Notes under the pieces: generated by a model
Seen by the model: the letters and a program-made list of their open reading frames with translations, nothing else
The model's database searches: none
Told to the model about the DNA's origin: nothing
Program-made: the position numbers and the translations under genes
DNA from: Streptomyces hydrogenans
GTDB taxonomy: Bacteria > Actinomycetota > Actinomycetes > Streptomycetales > Streptomycetaceae
Assembly: GCF_014656075.1 (NCBI RefSeq)
Contig: NZ_BNBS01000023.1
Location: forward strand, 1 to 64,000
Reading direction: 5' to 3'
DNA: 64,000 nt
Shown here: positions 1 to 9,656 of the stretch, piece after piece
Layout of the letters: the number at the start of each line of letters is the position of its first letter
How positions within the stretch are numbered: the stretch's first letter is position 1

Positions 1-336
1 GGAGGGCAGGGGGCGGTGGGGGCGTTCGACGGCGTCCTCCGCGCGGTCGGCCCAGTCGTTGAGGGCCATGCCCGCCTCGTACAGGCAGAGCGACGCGCCG
101 ACCGCGTAGGCCGTCCCCCGGCCGGGGCGCAGGCCCGCGGCCGCGGCGCCGGCGAGGGCGTCCCCGGGCACGCTGAACAGCGCCGAGACGCGCAGCAGTT
201 CGGCCCAGGCCCGGGTTCGGCCGCCTGATCCGCGGCCGGACGCGGGGGCGGCGCTCCGGGCGGCTCCGCGGCCGCGTCCCTCCGCGGGCCCGGGCGCGCG
301 CCGCTCGGTGGGGTGCCGGTGGCCGGGGCGCGTCAC
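1..336 (-). CDS. UbiA-family prenyltransferase (EboC-like), N-terminal 112 residues only
   Basis: Partial gene running off the left edge. The reading begins with a GTG that overlaps the stop of the upstream inositol-phosphate-synthase gene (GTGA), so the two are translationally coupled. The first ~45 residues are Arg/Pro/Ala-rich and probably disordered. A membrane-type segment follows (WAELLRVSALFSVPGDALAG), then LYEAGMALNDWADRAEDAVE and RPHRPLPS. The N-D-x-x-D-x-x-x-D pattern followed by RPxRPLPS is the first Mg-prenyl-diphosphate motif of UbiA membrane prenyltransferases. Established knowledge: UbiA proteins transfer prenyl groups to aromatic or polyol acceptors, and an EboC subgroup travels with small metabolic clusters. 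The true start could lie a little downstream because the N-terminus is low complexity. The acceptor is unknown; a cyclitol is possible given its coupled neighbour. Confidence 0.8.
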   Translation of the reverse strand, partial: MTRPGHRHPTERRAPGPAEGRGRGAARSAAPASGRGSGGRTRAWAELLRVSALFSVPGDALAGAAAAGLRPGRGTAYAVGASLCLYEAGMALNDWADRAEDAVERPHRPLPS

Positions 337-1451
337 TTCGCCTCCCGCAGCCGGTCGGCGAACGCCAGCAGTCCGGCGAACTGTTCCGCCAGGCCGGCGG
401 GCCCGCCGTCCGGGTCCTTGAAGTAGAAGCCGAGTTCCGGGAGCGGCCCGGAGATCCCGGCCTCGTGGGCGCGGGCGACCAGGCGGGCGAGGTCGAGGAC
501 GAGGGGTGCGGCGAGCGCGGAGTCGCAGCCCTGCCAGATGGTCTGGAGGATCATCCGCGATCCGAGGAAGCCCTCGAAGGCGATGTGGTCCCAGGCGGTC
601 TTCCAGTCGCCGAGCGCGGGGACGTCGTCGATGTGGACCCGGCCCTCCGGCCGGTGGCCGAGGGTGTCCGTGAGGACGCGTTCCTTTCCGGCGTTCTTCG
701 CCGCCGCGGCGGCGGGGTCGGCCAGCGTCGCCCCGTCTCCCCCGCCCAGCAGGTTGGTGCCGGACCAGGCCCGTACCTCCAGGGCCCGCTGGACGAACAT
801 CGGGGCGAGTACGGAGCGCAGCAGCGTCTGGCCGGTCTTGCCGTCGCGGCCCGCGTGGCGCAGTCCGGCGGCGGCCGCGGCGGCGGACAGGTCCGGGGTG
901 CGCAGCCCGGTGGACGGGGTGAAGTCGACGTACGGGCAGCCGGCCCGCAGGGCCGCGGCGGCGTAGAGGGAGCTGGGCGGCAGGCGTTCGGCGTCGGGTG
1001 CGGGCGGCGGCTCCGTGCAGGAGACGTTGACGACGACCACGCGTGCCAGCGCGTGGCGGGCGCGGAAGGACACGAGGTCGGCGGCGAGGTCGGCGATGAG
1101 TGCGGCGTCGGTGCGGCGGTCGTCCGGGAGCGGGCCGCCGGTGCGTATCTCCGCGTCGGCGGCGGCGAGTTCGGTGTGGACGGCGGCGGCGAGCCCGTGC
1201 GGGAGGACGCCGGCGCCGGCGAGGAGCTCGGCGCGCTTGGGGAGCGGGCAGGACGCGATGTCGTGGCCGCCGAAGACGAGTGCGTCCAGGGGCGGCAGGC
1301 CGGCGTCGGCGAACGCGGAGGTCTCGGTGACCATCCCGGTCGCCGGGTGGAGTCCGGCGCGGACGGCGGCGCATCCGGCGACGGCCGTGGTCGCCACGGA
1401 GCCGCGTGCTCCGGCGAACCAGACTCCGGTGCGTGCGTGGGTGTCAGTCAC
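333..1451 (-). CDS. Inositol-3-phosphate synthase family protein
   Basis: A 372-aa homologue of myo-inositol-1-phosphate synthase, the NAD-dependent isomerase converting glucose-6-phosphate to inositol-3-phosphate; its length matches the short actinobacterial form. A Rossmann-type start (GVWFAGARGSVATT), the motif GKTGQTLLRSVLAPMF (family K-[ST]-G-Q-T signature) and NLLGGGDGATLADP are visible, as is the conserved C-terminal GSRMILQTIWQGCDSALAAP segment. The GTG start is preceded by AAGGAGG at good spacing. It is probably not the only housekeeping Ino1 of such a genome. Coupling to a UbiA prenyltransferase and proximity to a sugar ABC importer suggest a dedicated role in making a cyclitol phosphate for prenylation or glycolipid synthesis. 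Family assignment is firm; the pathway is inferred. Confidence 0.88.
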   Translation of the reverse strand: MTDTHARTGVWFAGARGSVATTAVAGCAAVRAGLHPATGMVTETSAFADAGLPPLDALVFGGHDIASCPLPKRAELLAGAGVLPHGLAAAVHTELAAADAEIRTGGPLPDDRRTDAALIADLAADLVSFRARHALARVVVVNVSCTEPPPAPDAERLPPSSLYAAAALRAGCPYVDFTPSTGLRTPDLSAAAAAAGLRHAGRDGKTGQTLLRSVLAPMFVQRALEVRAWSGTNLLGGGDGATLADPAAAAAKNAGKERVLTDTLGHRPEGRVHIDDVPALGDWKTAWDHIAFEGFLGSRMILQTIWQGCDSALAAPLVLDLARLVARAHEAGISGPLPELGFYFKDPDGGPAGLAEQFAGLLAFADRLREAK

Positions 1452-1785
1452 GGGCTGCCTCCTTGCCGGTCGGTGGGTACGGGGGGGGAGGGCTGGGGGT
1501 GCGGCGCCCCTGTGGTGCGGGCGGGGCGACGCGGGCCGCCCGGCGGTGAGGGGCGGGGGGCGCTGTGCGGTGCGGGGCCCTCGCTCGCCCCGGAGGGGGT
1601 TCCGGGGTGGGCCGGCCGGGGCGGGAGGGGGCTCCCGGGCCTGCTGTGCGGTGGGGGCGAGGGGCCGTGGTGGTGGGGATGTGAGGGACCGTAGCCCCGT
1701 TCGTCCGCGACGGAAAGCCCTTGCGCGGCAAAGGGTCGAACTTTCTCCTTCTTGAGGACAAAGCCGGGCGCGGGCAGGCCGGATC
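1452..1785. other. Intergenic region upstream of the inositol-phosphate synthase
   Basis: Roughly 330 bases without a convincing gene. Minus-strand reading here is Pro/Arg/Ser-rich with no family resemblance, so it is taken as leader DNA. It should contain the promoter for the synthase-UbiA pair, since a hairpin terminator separates it from the isomerase gene upstream. The less GC-rich stretch around 1690-1760 is the likeliest promoter position, but I see no clear -35/-10 pair. Confidence 0.4.
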
Positions 1786-1812
1786 GCCCGGTGGCGCTCC
1801 TCGCCACCGGGC
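1786..1812 (-). terminator. Perfect hairpin after the isomerase gene
   Basis: GCCCGGTGGCG and CGCCACCGGGC form an 11-bp perfect stem around the 5-base loop CTCCT. It lies 15 bases past the stop of the minus-strand isomerase gene. It has no T-run, which is usual for actinobacterial terminators. Confidence 0.7.
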
Positions 1813-1826
1813 CCGACCGGGGAGTC

Positions 1827-2834
<1,008 letters not shown>

Positions 2835-2866
2835 GAAGCCTCCAAACGGGGTGCGGACCGGGTCCT

Positions 2867-4099
2867 CTAGCGGACCTCGGCGGGCACTTCCTGGACGGGT
2901 GTGTAGACGGCGTTCTTGCGGGCGCTCTCCTCGACCGCGGCGAGCACCCGCTGCACCCGCAGCCCGTCGGCGAAGGACGGCGACGGGTCGGTGCCGGTGC
3001 CGATCGCGACGACCAGGTCACGGGCCTGGTGGGTGAAGGTGTGCTCGTAGCCGAGGGTGTGGCCGGGCGGCCACCACGCCTCCAGGTACGGGTGGTCGGC
3101 CTCGGTGACGAGGATCCTCCGGAAGCCCGCCGTGGCGGCCGGCTCGCCGTGGTCGTGGAAGGAGAGTTCGTTGAGCCGCTCCAGGTCGAAGGCGAGCGAG
3201 CCGCGTTCCCCGTTGATCTCCAGCCGCAGCTGGTTCTTGCGGCCGGAGGCCATCCGGCTGGCCTCGAAGGCGGCGAGCGCCCCCGAGGCGAGCCGTCCGG
3301 TGAAGACGACCGCGTCGTCCACGGTCACCGGCCCGCGCGGGACGACGGCGGCGCCCTGCCCGGACGGCGCCGCGAGGCCGGCCGCCGCCGTCGTGAGCCG
3401 GGGCCGTTCCCGTACGAAGGTCTCCGTCTGGGCGGACACCCCGGTGACCGGCTCCCCCGCGAGGTACTGCGCGAGGTCGACGATGTGCGCCCCGAGGTCG
3501 CCCAGCGCCCCCGACCCGGCGTGCTCGCGCTCCAGCCGCCAGGTCAGCGGGAAGTCGGGATCGACCAGCCAGTCCTGGAGGTAGCTCACCCGGACGTGAC
3601 GCAGGGCGCCGAGCCGGCCCTCGGCGATGAGCCGGCGGGCGTACGAAAGGGCGGGGACACGGCGGTAGTTGAAGCCGACCATCGCCACCTGGCCGCGGGC
3701 CCGGGCGGCCTCGGCTGCGGTGGCCATGGCCTCGGCCTCGGCCACCGAGTTCGCGAGCGGCTTCTCGCACAGGACGTGTTTGCCCGCCTCCAGCGCCGCG
3801 ATCGCGATCTCCGCATGGCTGTCCCCCGGGGTGCAGATGTCGACGAGCTGCACGTCGTCCCGGGCGATCAGGGCACGCCAGTCCGTCTCCGCGGCCGCCC
3901 AGCCGTGTCGCCGGGCGGCGTCCCGGACGGCGCCCGCGTCCCGGCCCGCGATCGCCGCGAGGACGGGCCGCAGCGGCAGGTCGAACACCCGGCTCACATT
4001 GCGCCAGCCCTGTGAGTGCGCGGCGCCCATGAACGCGTACCCCACCATGCCGACGCCGATTCCGGGCGGCGCGGTCGCGTCACTGTCCCACTGTTGCAT
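2867..4099 (-). CDS. Gfo/Idh/MocA family NAD(P)-dependent oxidoreductase
   Basis: A 410-aa cytoplasmic dehydrogenase. It has an N-terminal Rossmann fold ([18 protein letters not shown]), the diagnostic CEKPLANS motif whose Lys is catalytic, and [17 protein letters not shown] and [14 protein letters not shown] from the C-terminal alpha/beta substrate domain; the GDLGxHxxD segment carries catalytic Asp and His in the family. AGGAGG precedes the ATG. Members oxidise a hydroxyl of a sugar or cyclitol (for example inositol dehydrogenase). It is followed by the TIM-barrel isomerase and preceded by the ABC binding-protein gene, consistent with uptake followed by oxidation and isomerisation of the same substrate. 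Confidence 0.9.
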   Translation of the reverse strand: MQQWDSDATAPPGIGVGMVGYAFMGAAHSQGWRNVSRVFDLPLRPVLAAIAGRDAGAVRDAARRHGWAAAETDWRALIARDDVQLVDICTPGDSHAEIAIAALEAGKHVLCEKPLANSVAEAEAMATAAEAARARGQVAMVGFNYRRVPALSYARRLIAEGRLGALRHVRVSYLQDWLVDPDFPLTWRLEREHAGSGALGDLGAHIVDLAQYLAGEPVTGVSAQTETFVRERPRLTTAAAGLAAPSGQGAAVVPRGPVTVDDAVVFTGRLASGALAAFEASRMASGRKNQLRLEINGERGSLAFDLERLNELSFHDHGEPAATAGFRRILVTEADHPYLEAWWPPGHTLGYEHTFTHQARDLVVAIGTGTDPSPSFADGLRVQRVLAAVEESARKNAVYTPVQEVPAEVR

Positions 4100-4178
4100 A
4101 CGGTTCCTCCTGGTCGGAGAGTCACTGACTCGTCGGTGTGCTGCGCGGCCGGGCGTCCCCCCGGGAGCCCGGATCCGG

Positions 4179-5222
4179 TCAGTTGAAGCCGGTGGGCAGG
4201 TAGTCGTCGACGTTCTCCTTGGTGACGACCGCGGAGTAGAGCGTCAGCGAGGAGGGGATCTCCAGCTCCGCGAGACCGCCCACGCCCTTGCCCTGGCCGA
4301 GCGCGCGGGCCAGGTCGATGGCGGACGCGGCCATCGTCGGCGGGTAGAGGACGGTGGCCTTGAGGACACCGGTCCCGGCCTTGATGGCGTCCATCGCCGA
4401 CTTGGCCCCGGCTCCGCCGACCATCAGGAAGTCGTCACGGCCGGCCTGCGCGATGGCGCGGACGGCGCCGTCGCCCTGGTCGTCGTCGATCTTCCACAGG
4501 GCGTCGAAGGCGGGCTGCGCCTGGAGGAGCTGGGCCATCTTGGCCTGGCCCGACTCGACGGTGAAGTCGGCGGCCTGACGGGCGACCTTCGTGATGTTGG
4601 GGTAGTTCTTCAGCGCGTCGTCGAAGCCCTGGCTGCGCTGCCGGGTGAGTTCGAGGTTGTCCAGGCCGGCGAGTTCGACGACCTTGGCGTTCGGCTTGTC
4701 CTTGAGCTGCTCGCCGATGTAGGTGCCGGCGTTGAGCCCCATGCCGTAGTTGTCGCCACCGATCCAGCAGCGGTACGCCTGCGGGGAGGCGAAGACGCGG
4801 TCCAGGTTGACGACGGGGATGCCGGCCCGCATCGCCTGGAGACCGACCTGGGTGAGCGCCTTGCCGTCGGCGGGCAGGATGACGAGGACGTCGACCTTCT
4901 TGTTGATGAGGGTCTGCACCTGGCCGATCTGGGCGGCGGTGTCGTTGGAGCCCTCGGTGATCTCCAGGGTGACGTCGGGGTACGTCGCGGCACGGGACTT
5001 GGCGTTCTGGTTGATGGCGTTGAGCCAGCCGTGGTCGGCCTGGGGGCCGGCGAAGCCGATGGTGACGGCCTGGCCGGGCTTGTCGGCGGCGGCCGGGGTG
5101 CCGCCGGCCGGCTGGGCCTGCTGCTTGGGCTCGTTGCTGGTGCAGGCGGTCAGCAGGGCGCCGGCGGAGACGGCGGCGGAGCCGAACAGAAGTCCTCTGC
5201 GGCTGGGGGAGGTTCGGGACAT
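4179..5222 (-). CDS. Sugar ABC transporter substrate-binding lipoprotein
   Basis: A 347-aa periplasmic-binding-protein-like lipoprotein (Peripla_BP_4, ribose/inositol class). The N-terminus has SRRGLLFG, a twin-arginine-type motif, then a hydrophobic segment and lipobox LLTAC with Cys27 as the lipidated residue, followed by a Ser/Gln/Pro linker. Sugar-binding landmarks include VTIGFAGPQADHGWLNAINQ, VDVLVILPADGKAL, IPVVNLDRVF and DALWKIDDDQGDGAVRAIAQ. It should capture the solute at the outer membrane face and deliver it to the permease encoded just downstream. Family assignment is firm; the ligand (a sugar or inositol) is inferred from the neighbours. Confidence 0.92.
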   Translation of the reverse strand: MSRTSPSRRGLLFGSAAVSAGALLTACTSNEPKQQAQPAGGTPAAADKPGQAVTIGFAGPQADHGWLNAINQNAKSRAATYPDVTLEITEGSNDTAAQIGQVQTLINKKVDVLVILPADGKALTQVGLQAMRAGIPVVNLDRVFASPQAYRCWIGGDNYGMGLNAGTYIGEQLKDKPNAKVVELAGLDNLELTRQRSQGFDDALKNYPNITKVARQAADFTVESGQAKMAQLLQAQPAFDALWKIDDDQGDGAVRAIAQAGRDDFLMVGGAGAKSAMDAIKAGTGVLKATVLYPPTMAASAIDLARALGQGKGVGGLAELEIPSSLTLYSAVVTKENVDDYLPTGFN

Positions 5223-5321
5223 GGCGGATCAACCCTTCGGCTGGGCGGGGCGGGTCGGGTCGGCACGAATCGGTGCGGTCGGCTCGGGCCGTGGGGAGGG
5301 GCGGGCCGGTCTGGGGAGGGG

Positions 5322-6356
5322 TCAGGCGTCGCCGCCGCGCAGGGTGCGGCGCTGGACGAGGACGGCGGCGACGATGATCGCGCCCTTGGCGATCTGCTGC
5401 ACCGCCGTCTCCAGGTTGTTGAGGGCGAAGATGTTGGTGATCGTCGTGAAGATCAGGACGCCGAGGACGGAGCCGACGATGGTGCCGCGTCCGCCGCTGA
5501 GGAGGGTGCCGCCGATGATGGCCGCGGCGATGGCGTCGAGTTCGTACAGGTTGCCGTTGGTGTTCTGGCCGGATCCGGCGAGGACGATCAGCAGGAACGC
5601 GGCGATCCCGCAACACAGGCCGGACAGCAGGTACAGGTACAGGCGCTGTCGGCGGACGTCGATGCCCGCGAGCCGGGCCGCTTCCGCGTTGCCGCCGACG
5701 GCGACGGTGCGGCGTCCGAAGGTGGTCCGGTTGAGCAGCAGCCATCCGACGACGGTCACGGCGGCGAAGACGAGGACCAGCGGCGGGACCCCGAGGACGT
5801 AGGCGTCCTTGACCCCCAGGTCGAGGACCTCGGTCACGGTGACCATCTGGGTCCTGCCGTCCGTGATCTGGAGGGCGAGGCCGCGGGCGGAGGCCAGCAT
5901 GGCCAGGGTCGCGATGAACGGCACCATGCCGCCGTACGCGATCAGCAGCCCGTTCACGAGACCGCAGCCGACGCCGACGAGCACCGCGGTGAAGAGGATG
6001 CCCGCGAAGCCGAACTCCTGGGTGGCCACGGTCGTCGCCCACACCGACGCGAGGGCCACGATCGCGCCGACCGACAGGTCGATGCCGCCGCTGGTGATGA
6101 CGAACGTCATCCCGACGGTGACGACGCCGATCACCGACGCCTGTGTCAGGACGAGCTGGAGGTTGCTGGTGGCGAGGAAGGAGTCGGGCTGGGTGACGCC
6201 GCCGACGACGACGAGCGCGACGAGGACGCCGAGCAGCGACAGGCTGCGCACGTCCCACCGCACCAGCGCCGGTCGGCGGGTGCCCTTCCTGCCGGTGTCG
6301 GGAGTGGCGGCGGACGTCGGCGCGTCCTTCCGCGCGGCGGAGGCCGGCTGCGTCAT
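5322..6356 (-). CDS. Sugar ABC transporter permease (RbsC-like)
   Basis: A 344-aa integral membrane protein of the BPD_transp_2 family. After a ~35-residue Ala/Thr/Lys-rich cytoplasmic tail come several hydrophobic helices, the conserved TSGGIDLSVGAIVAL segment (a signature of ribose/xylose-type permeases), RTTFGRRTVAVGGNAEAARLAGI (the EAA-like loop contacting the ATPase) and ALNNLETAVQQIAKGAIIV near the end. The ATG was chosen because it overlaps the ATPase stop (ATGA), indicating translational coupling; the frame stays open further upstream only inside the ATPase gene. It forms the channel of the importer with the binding protein and ATPase on either side. Confidence 0.92.
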   Translation of the reverse strand: MTQPASAARKDAPTSAATPDTGRKGTRRPALVRWDVRSLSLLGVLVALVVVGGVTQPDSFLATSNLQLVLTQASVIGVVTVGMTFVITSGGIDLSVGAIVALASVWATTVATQEFGFAGILFTAVLVGVGCGLVNGLLIAYGGMVPFIATLAMLASARGLALQITDGRTQMVTVTEVLDLGVKDAYVLGVPPLVLVFAAVTVVGWLLLNRTTFGRRTVAVGGNAEAARLAGIDVRRQRLYLYLLSGLCCGIAAFLLIVLAGSGQNTNGNLYELDAIAAAIIGGTLLSGGRGTIVGSVLGVLIFTTITNIFALNNLETAVQQIAKGAIIVAAVLVQRRTLRGGDA

Positions 6357-7873
6357 GGCGTCGGGTTCCCTTCCATCACGAGATCGAGTACGCGGTGCTC
6401 GTCGAGCTCCCGGGCGGGTGCCGTGTGCACGACGGAGCCCTCGCGGAGCACCAGCACGCGGTCGGCGAGCCCGAGGACCTCGGGAACCTCGCTGGAGACG
6501 AGCAGCACCGCCAGTCCTTCGTCGGCCAGTCGGCGTATCACGGCGTAGAGCTCCGCCCGGGCGCCGATGTCGACGCCCCGGGTCGGCTCGTCGAGCAGCA
6601 GCAGCTTGCAGCCGCGCAGCAGCCAGCGGGCGAGGACGACCTTCTGCTGGTTGCCGCCGGACAGCGTCCTGATCGCCGCGTCCGGGTCGTCGGGCCGCAG
6701 CGACAGCTCGCGCACCGCCCGGTGCGCCGCGGCGCGCTCGGCACGCCGGTCGAGCCAGCCCGCGCGGGAGTAGCGGGAGAGGGTGGAGACCGAGACGTTG
6801 CCGCCGACGGACTCCAGCATCAGCAGGGCCTGCGCCTTGCGTTCCTCGGGGGCGAGGCCGATCCCGGCCCGGACGGCGGCGCGGACGCTGCCCGGGCGCA
6901 GCGGGACGCCGTCGACCAGGACGCGGCCCGCGTCGGGCCTGCGGGCCCCGTACACCGTCTCCAGGATCTCGCTGCGGCCGGAGCCGAGCAGGCCGGCGAG
7001 GCCGACGGTCTCGACGAGCCGCAGTTCGAGGTCGAGCGGGGCGAACTCCCCGTCCCGGGTGAGGCCCTCGACCCTGAGGACGGGGTCGCGGGCGGCCGCG
7101 GCGCCGGGGGGACGGTCGGGGAAGACGTGCTCGACGGTGCGGCCGGTCATCAGGGAGACGATGTCGCGGGTCGGGGTGGTGTCCGCGGGCAGGCCGCCGG
7201 CGACGGAGCGGCCGTCCTTCAGGACCGTGACCCGGTCGCCGATGCGGCGGATCTCCTCCAGCCGGTGGGAGATGTACACGACGGCGACGCCGTCCGCGGT
7301 GAGTTCGCCGACGATCCGGAAGAGGTTGTCGACCTCGTCGGGGTCGAGCGCGGCGGACGGCTCGTCCATGACGATCAGCCGCACCTCGTGGGAGAGGGCG
7401 CGGGCCATGGAGACGATCTGCTGCTGGGCGGCGGACAGCTCGCCGACGAGGCGGGCCGGATCGATCTCCGGGTGCCCGAGGCGCTCCAGCAGCCGTCCGG
7501 CGGCCGCACGGGCCCGGCCGCCGCGGACGACGAACCCGGCGGAGGTCGGCTCGTTCCCGAGGAACACGTTCTCGGCGACGGACAGCCCCCCGACCAGGTC
7601 CAGCTCCTGGTAGATGGTGGCGATCCCGAGCCGCATGGCCGCGATCGGCGAGCTCAGGGAGACCGGCTCGCCGGCCCAGGTGATCTCGCCGTCGTCGGGC
7701 CGGTGGGCTCCGGCGAGGACCTTGATCAGGGTGGATTTGCCGGCGCCGTTCTGGCCGAGGAGGCAGTGGACTTCGCCGGCGTGGACTTCGAGGTCCACGC
7801 CGTCCAGGGCGCGGACCCCGGGGAACGACTTGGTGATGCGGTTCATCGTGAGCAGCGGTGGGCGTGATGCCAT
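6353..7873 (-). CDS. Sugar ABC transporter ATP-binding protein (RbsA/MglA type, two ABC domains)
   Basis: A 506-aa protein with tandem ABC domains, the usual RbsA architecture. Domain 1 has Walker A GQNGAGKST, a degenerate signature LSAAQQQIVSMARAL and Walker B LIVMDEPSAAL. Domain 2 has a degenerate Walker A GLLGSGRSE but a good signature LSGGNQQKVVLARWL and Walker B LLLLDEPTRGVD. One intact and one degenerate site per half is normal in this family. It powers import through the coupled permease. It is the first gene of the transporter operon; the ~320 bases upstream separate it from the ROK regulator. Confidence 0.94.
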   Translation of the reverse strand: MASRPPLLTMNRITKSFPGVRALDGVDLEVHAGEVHCLLGQNGAGKSTLIKVLAGAHRPDDGEITWAGEPVSLSSPIAAMRLGIATIYQELDLVGGLSVAENVFLGNEPTSAGFVVRGGRARAAAGRLLERLGHPEIDPARLVGELSAAQQQIVSMARALSHEVRLIVMDEPSAALDPDEVDNLFRIVGELTADGVAVVYISHRLEEIRRIGDRVTVLKDGRSVAGGLPADTTPTRDIVSLMTGRTVEHVFPDRPPGAAAARDPVLRVEGLTRDGEFAPLDLELRLVETVGLAGLLGSGRSEILETVYGARRPDAGRVLVDGVPLRPGSVRAAVRAGIGLAPEERKAQALLMLESVGGNVSVSTLSRYSRAGWLDRRAERAAAHRAVRELSLRPDDPDAAIRTLSGGNQQKVVLARWLLRGCKLLLLDEPTRGVDIGARAELYAVIRRLADEGLAVLLVSSEVPEVLGLADRVLVLREGSVVHTAPARELDEHRVLDLVMEGNPTP

Positions 7874-8192
7874 CGGGATCCCCTCGGCGGTGGTGGCCGT
7901 GAGCGGGCAGGGCGAAGCGGGACACGGGGCGTGGCGTGGGAGAGGACGGAACGGGGGAAGGGCTCGGGTCCCCGGCGGCCCGGGACGTGGGGGCGCGTGC
8001 GGGGTGAGCGGGCATGGCTGACAGCCACGGGACCGTTGCGTGGTGCGGTGGGACGGTGCTGCGGTGAGTGGGCGGTGCGGTGACGCTGTGGGTGCGGTGG
8101 TGCTGCCGTGATGCCGGACCGTGCGGTGGTACGTGCTCCGGCGTGCCGCTGCCGGAGGAGTGATGGAGCCGGGCCCGGACGGGCCCGGCGGA
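7874..8192. other. Intergenic region between the ROK gene and the ABC operon, with GTGCGGTG repeats
   Basis: No gene is supported here. It holds four exact copies of GTGCGGTG (8043, 8075, 8092, 8121) plus a near copy around 8055, all in the same orientation within ~90 bases. As CACCGCAC on the coding strand these lie just upstream of the ABC operon and could be regulator-binding sites or simple-sequence drift. The ABC operon promoter should be in this region; I cannot point to a confident -10 box. Confidence 0.4.
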
Positions 8193-9383
8193 TCAGGCCG
8201 GTGAGAAGACGTGGTCGCTGATGAGACGGGCCGCGCCGATGACTCCGGCAGTGGGTCCCAGCTCGCCCAGCACGATGGGGAGGTTGCGGGTCGCGAGGGG
8301 CAGCGACTGGCGGTAGACCTGGGTGCGAACGCTGGCCAGCAGGGTGTGGCCGAGCCCGGTGACCCCGCCGCCGATGACGACGAGTCCCGGGTTGAAGAAG
8401 CTGACGAGCCCGGCGATGACCTGGCCCAGCCGCTGTCCGCCCTCGCGGATCAGCTCCAGGGCCACGGTGTCCCCGGCCGCCGCGGCGGCGGAGACGTCCG
8501 CGGCGGTCAGCTCCCCCGCCGCCTCCAGCCGCGCGGCGAGCTGCGCCGACCGGCCCGAGCGTGCCGCGTCCTCCGCGTCGCGGGCCAGCGCCGCGCCGCT
8601 GAAGTGCGCCTCCAGGCAGCCCAGGTTGCCGCAGGCGCAGGCCCGTCCGTCCGGCTGGACCTGGATGTGCCCGATGTCCCCGGCGCTGCCCGTCGTCCCT
8701 CGGTAGACCTGACCGCCGATCACGATGCCGCAGCCGATGCCGGTGCCGATCTTGACGCAGAGGTAGTCGCCGACGGAGCGGGCGACGCCCGCGTGCTGCT
8801 CGCCCATCGCCATGAGGTTCACGTCGTTGTCGACCATCACCGGGCAGCCGAGGTCCTGGCTGAGGGCCTCGCGGACGGGGAAGCCGTCCCAGCCGGGCAT
8901 GATCGGCGGGGCGACGGGCACGCCCTCGGGGAAGCGGACGGGACCGGGCACGCCGATGCCCGCCCCGTCGAACCCCTCCGCGACCCCCGACGCCTTCAGC
9001 TTCTCCGCCATGGCGAGCACCCGCTCGAAGACGGCGACGGGGCCTTCGCTGACGTCCATGGGCTGGTTCAGGTGTCCCAGGACCTCCAGCTCGGCGTTGG
9101 TGACGGCGACGTCGATCGAGGTGGCCCCGATGTCGACGCCGAGGAAGCGCAGCGCCGGGGCGAGCCGGAGGTTGTGCGAGCGGCGTCCGCCGCGTGAGGC
9201 GGCGAGGCCGTCCGCGACGACCAGCCCCGTCTCCAGCAGCCGGTCCACCTCGACCGCCAGCTTGGAACGGGACAGGTCCACCAGATCACCCAGCTGGGCA
9301 CGGGAGTTGGGGCCTCCGTCGCGCAGCAGGCGCAGCAGGCGCCCCTGGTGCGCGTTCGCGGGTCGAGCGGTCATCCGTCTCAC
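8193..9383 (-). CDS. ROK-family transcriptional regulator
   Basis: A 396-aa XylR/NagC-type repressor. An N-terminal winged helix (GRLLRLLRDGGPNSRAQLGD, then DLSRSKLAVEVDRLLETGLV) precedes a ROK sugar-kinase-like domain with the ATP/phosphate loop LGVDIGATS and the zinc-binding CACGNLGCLE (Cys249, Cys251, Cys256). The GTG start fits a GGGAGG site six bases away; an in-frame ATG four codons later is possible. ROK repressors release DNA on binding a sugar or sugar phosphate, so it probably controls the adjacent ABC importer and catabolic genes. It could also be autoregulated from the 273-base region upstream of it. Confidence 0.9.
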   Translation of the reverse strand: MRRMTARPANAHQGRLLRLLRDGGPNSRAQLGDLVDLSRSKLAVEVDRLLETGLVVADGLAASRGGRRSHNLRLAPALRFLGVDIGATSIDVAVTNAELEVLGHLNQPMDVSEGPVAVFERVLAMAEKLKASGVAEGFDGAGIGVPGPVRFPEGVPVAPPIMPGWDGFPVREALSQDLGCPVMVDNDVNLMAMGEQHAGVARSVGDYLCVKIGTGIGCGIVIGGQVYRGTTGSAGDIGHIQVQPDGRACACGNLGCLEAHFSGAALARDAEDAARSGRSAQLAARLEAAGELTAADVSAAAAAGDTVALELIREGGQRLGQVIAGLVSFFNPGLVVIGGGVTGLGHTLLASVRTQVYRQSLPLATRNLPIVLGELGPTAGVIGAARLISDHVFSPA

Positions 9384-9656
9384 GAATCCCTCCCCTCCCC
9401 CGCCTCCGGCTGGGGGCCCGAATGCCTGTCCGCGGCGGCCGATCCGTCGGGCTTTCGAGAGGAACGTAGCAGCGCTCCACCGGCCTGGGAACTACTTGAG
9501 CAGGAAACAGGCACGACTTCTTCCACTCCCGGGACAAAGAGTCGCCCCTGCGGAGCCGACGGACGCCGAGTCCCGGCCTGGAGGTGCCGCCGGCTGTGAT
9601 CACCATCGGCGCCGAGGTCCCGGTATGACCGGGACGCCGCGGGGTAACGGAGGCCC

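Noticed and set aside
465..1694. Long plus-strand open frame of over 400 codons antisense to the inositol-phosphate synthase gene
   Set aside because: Gly/Arg/Val-rich with no recognisable domain; it is the usual shadow of a real gene in high-GC DNA.
1448..1807. Minus-strand Pro/Arg-rich 119-codon frame between the isomerase and synthase genes
   Set aside because: Low-complexity composition, crosses a terminator hairpin, and has no ribosome site.
3669..6548. Plus-strand frame of ~960 codons opposite the dehydrogenase and ABC genes
   Set aside because: Runs antisense through three well-identified genes, with repeated Gly/Asp/Val composition and no motif.
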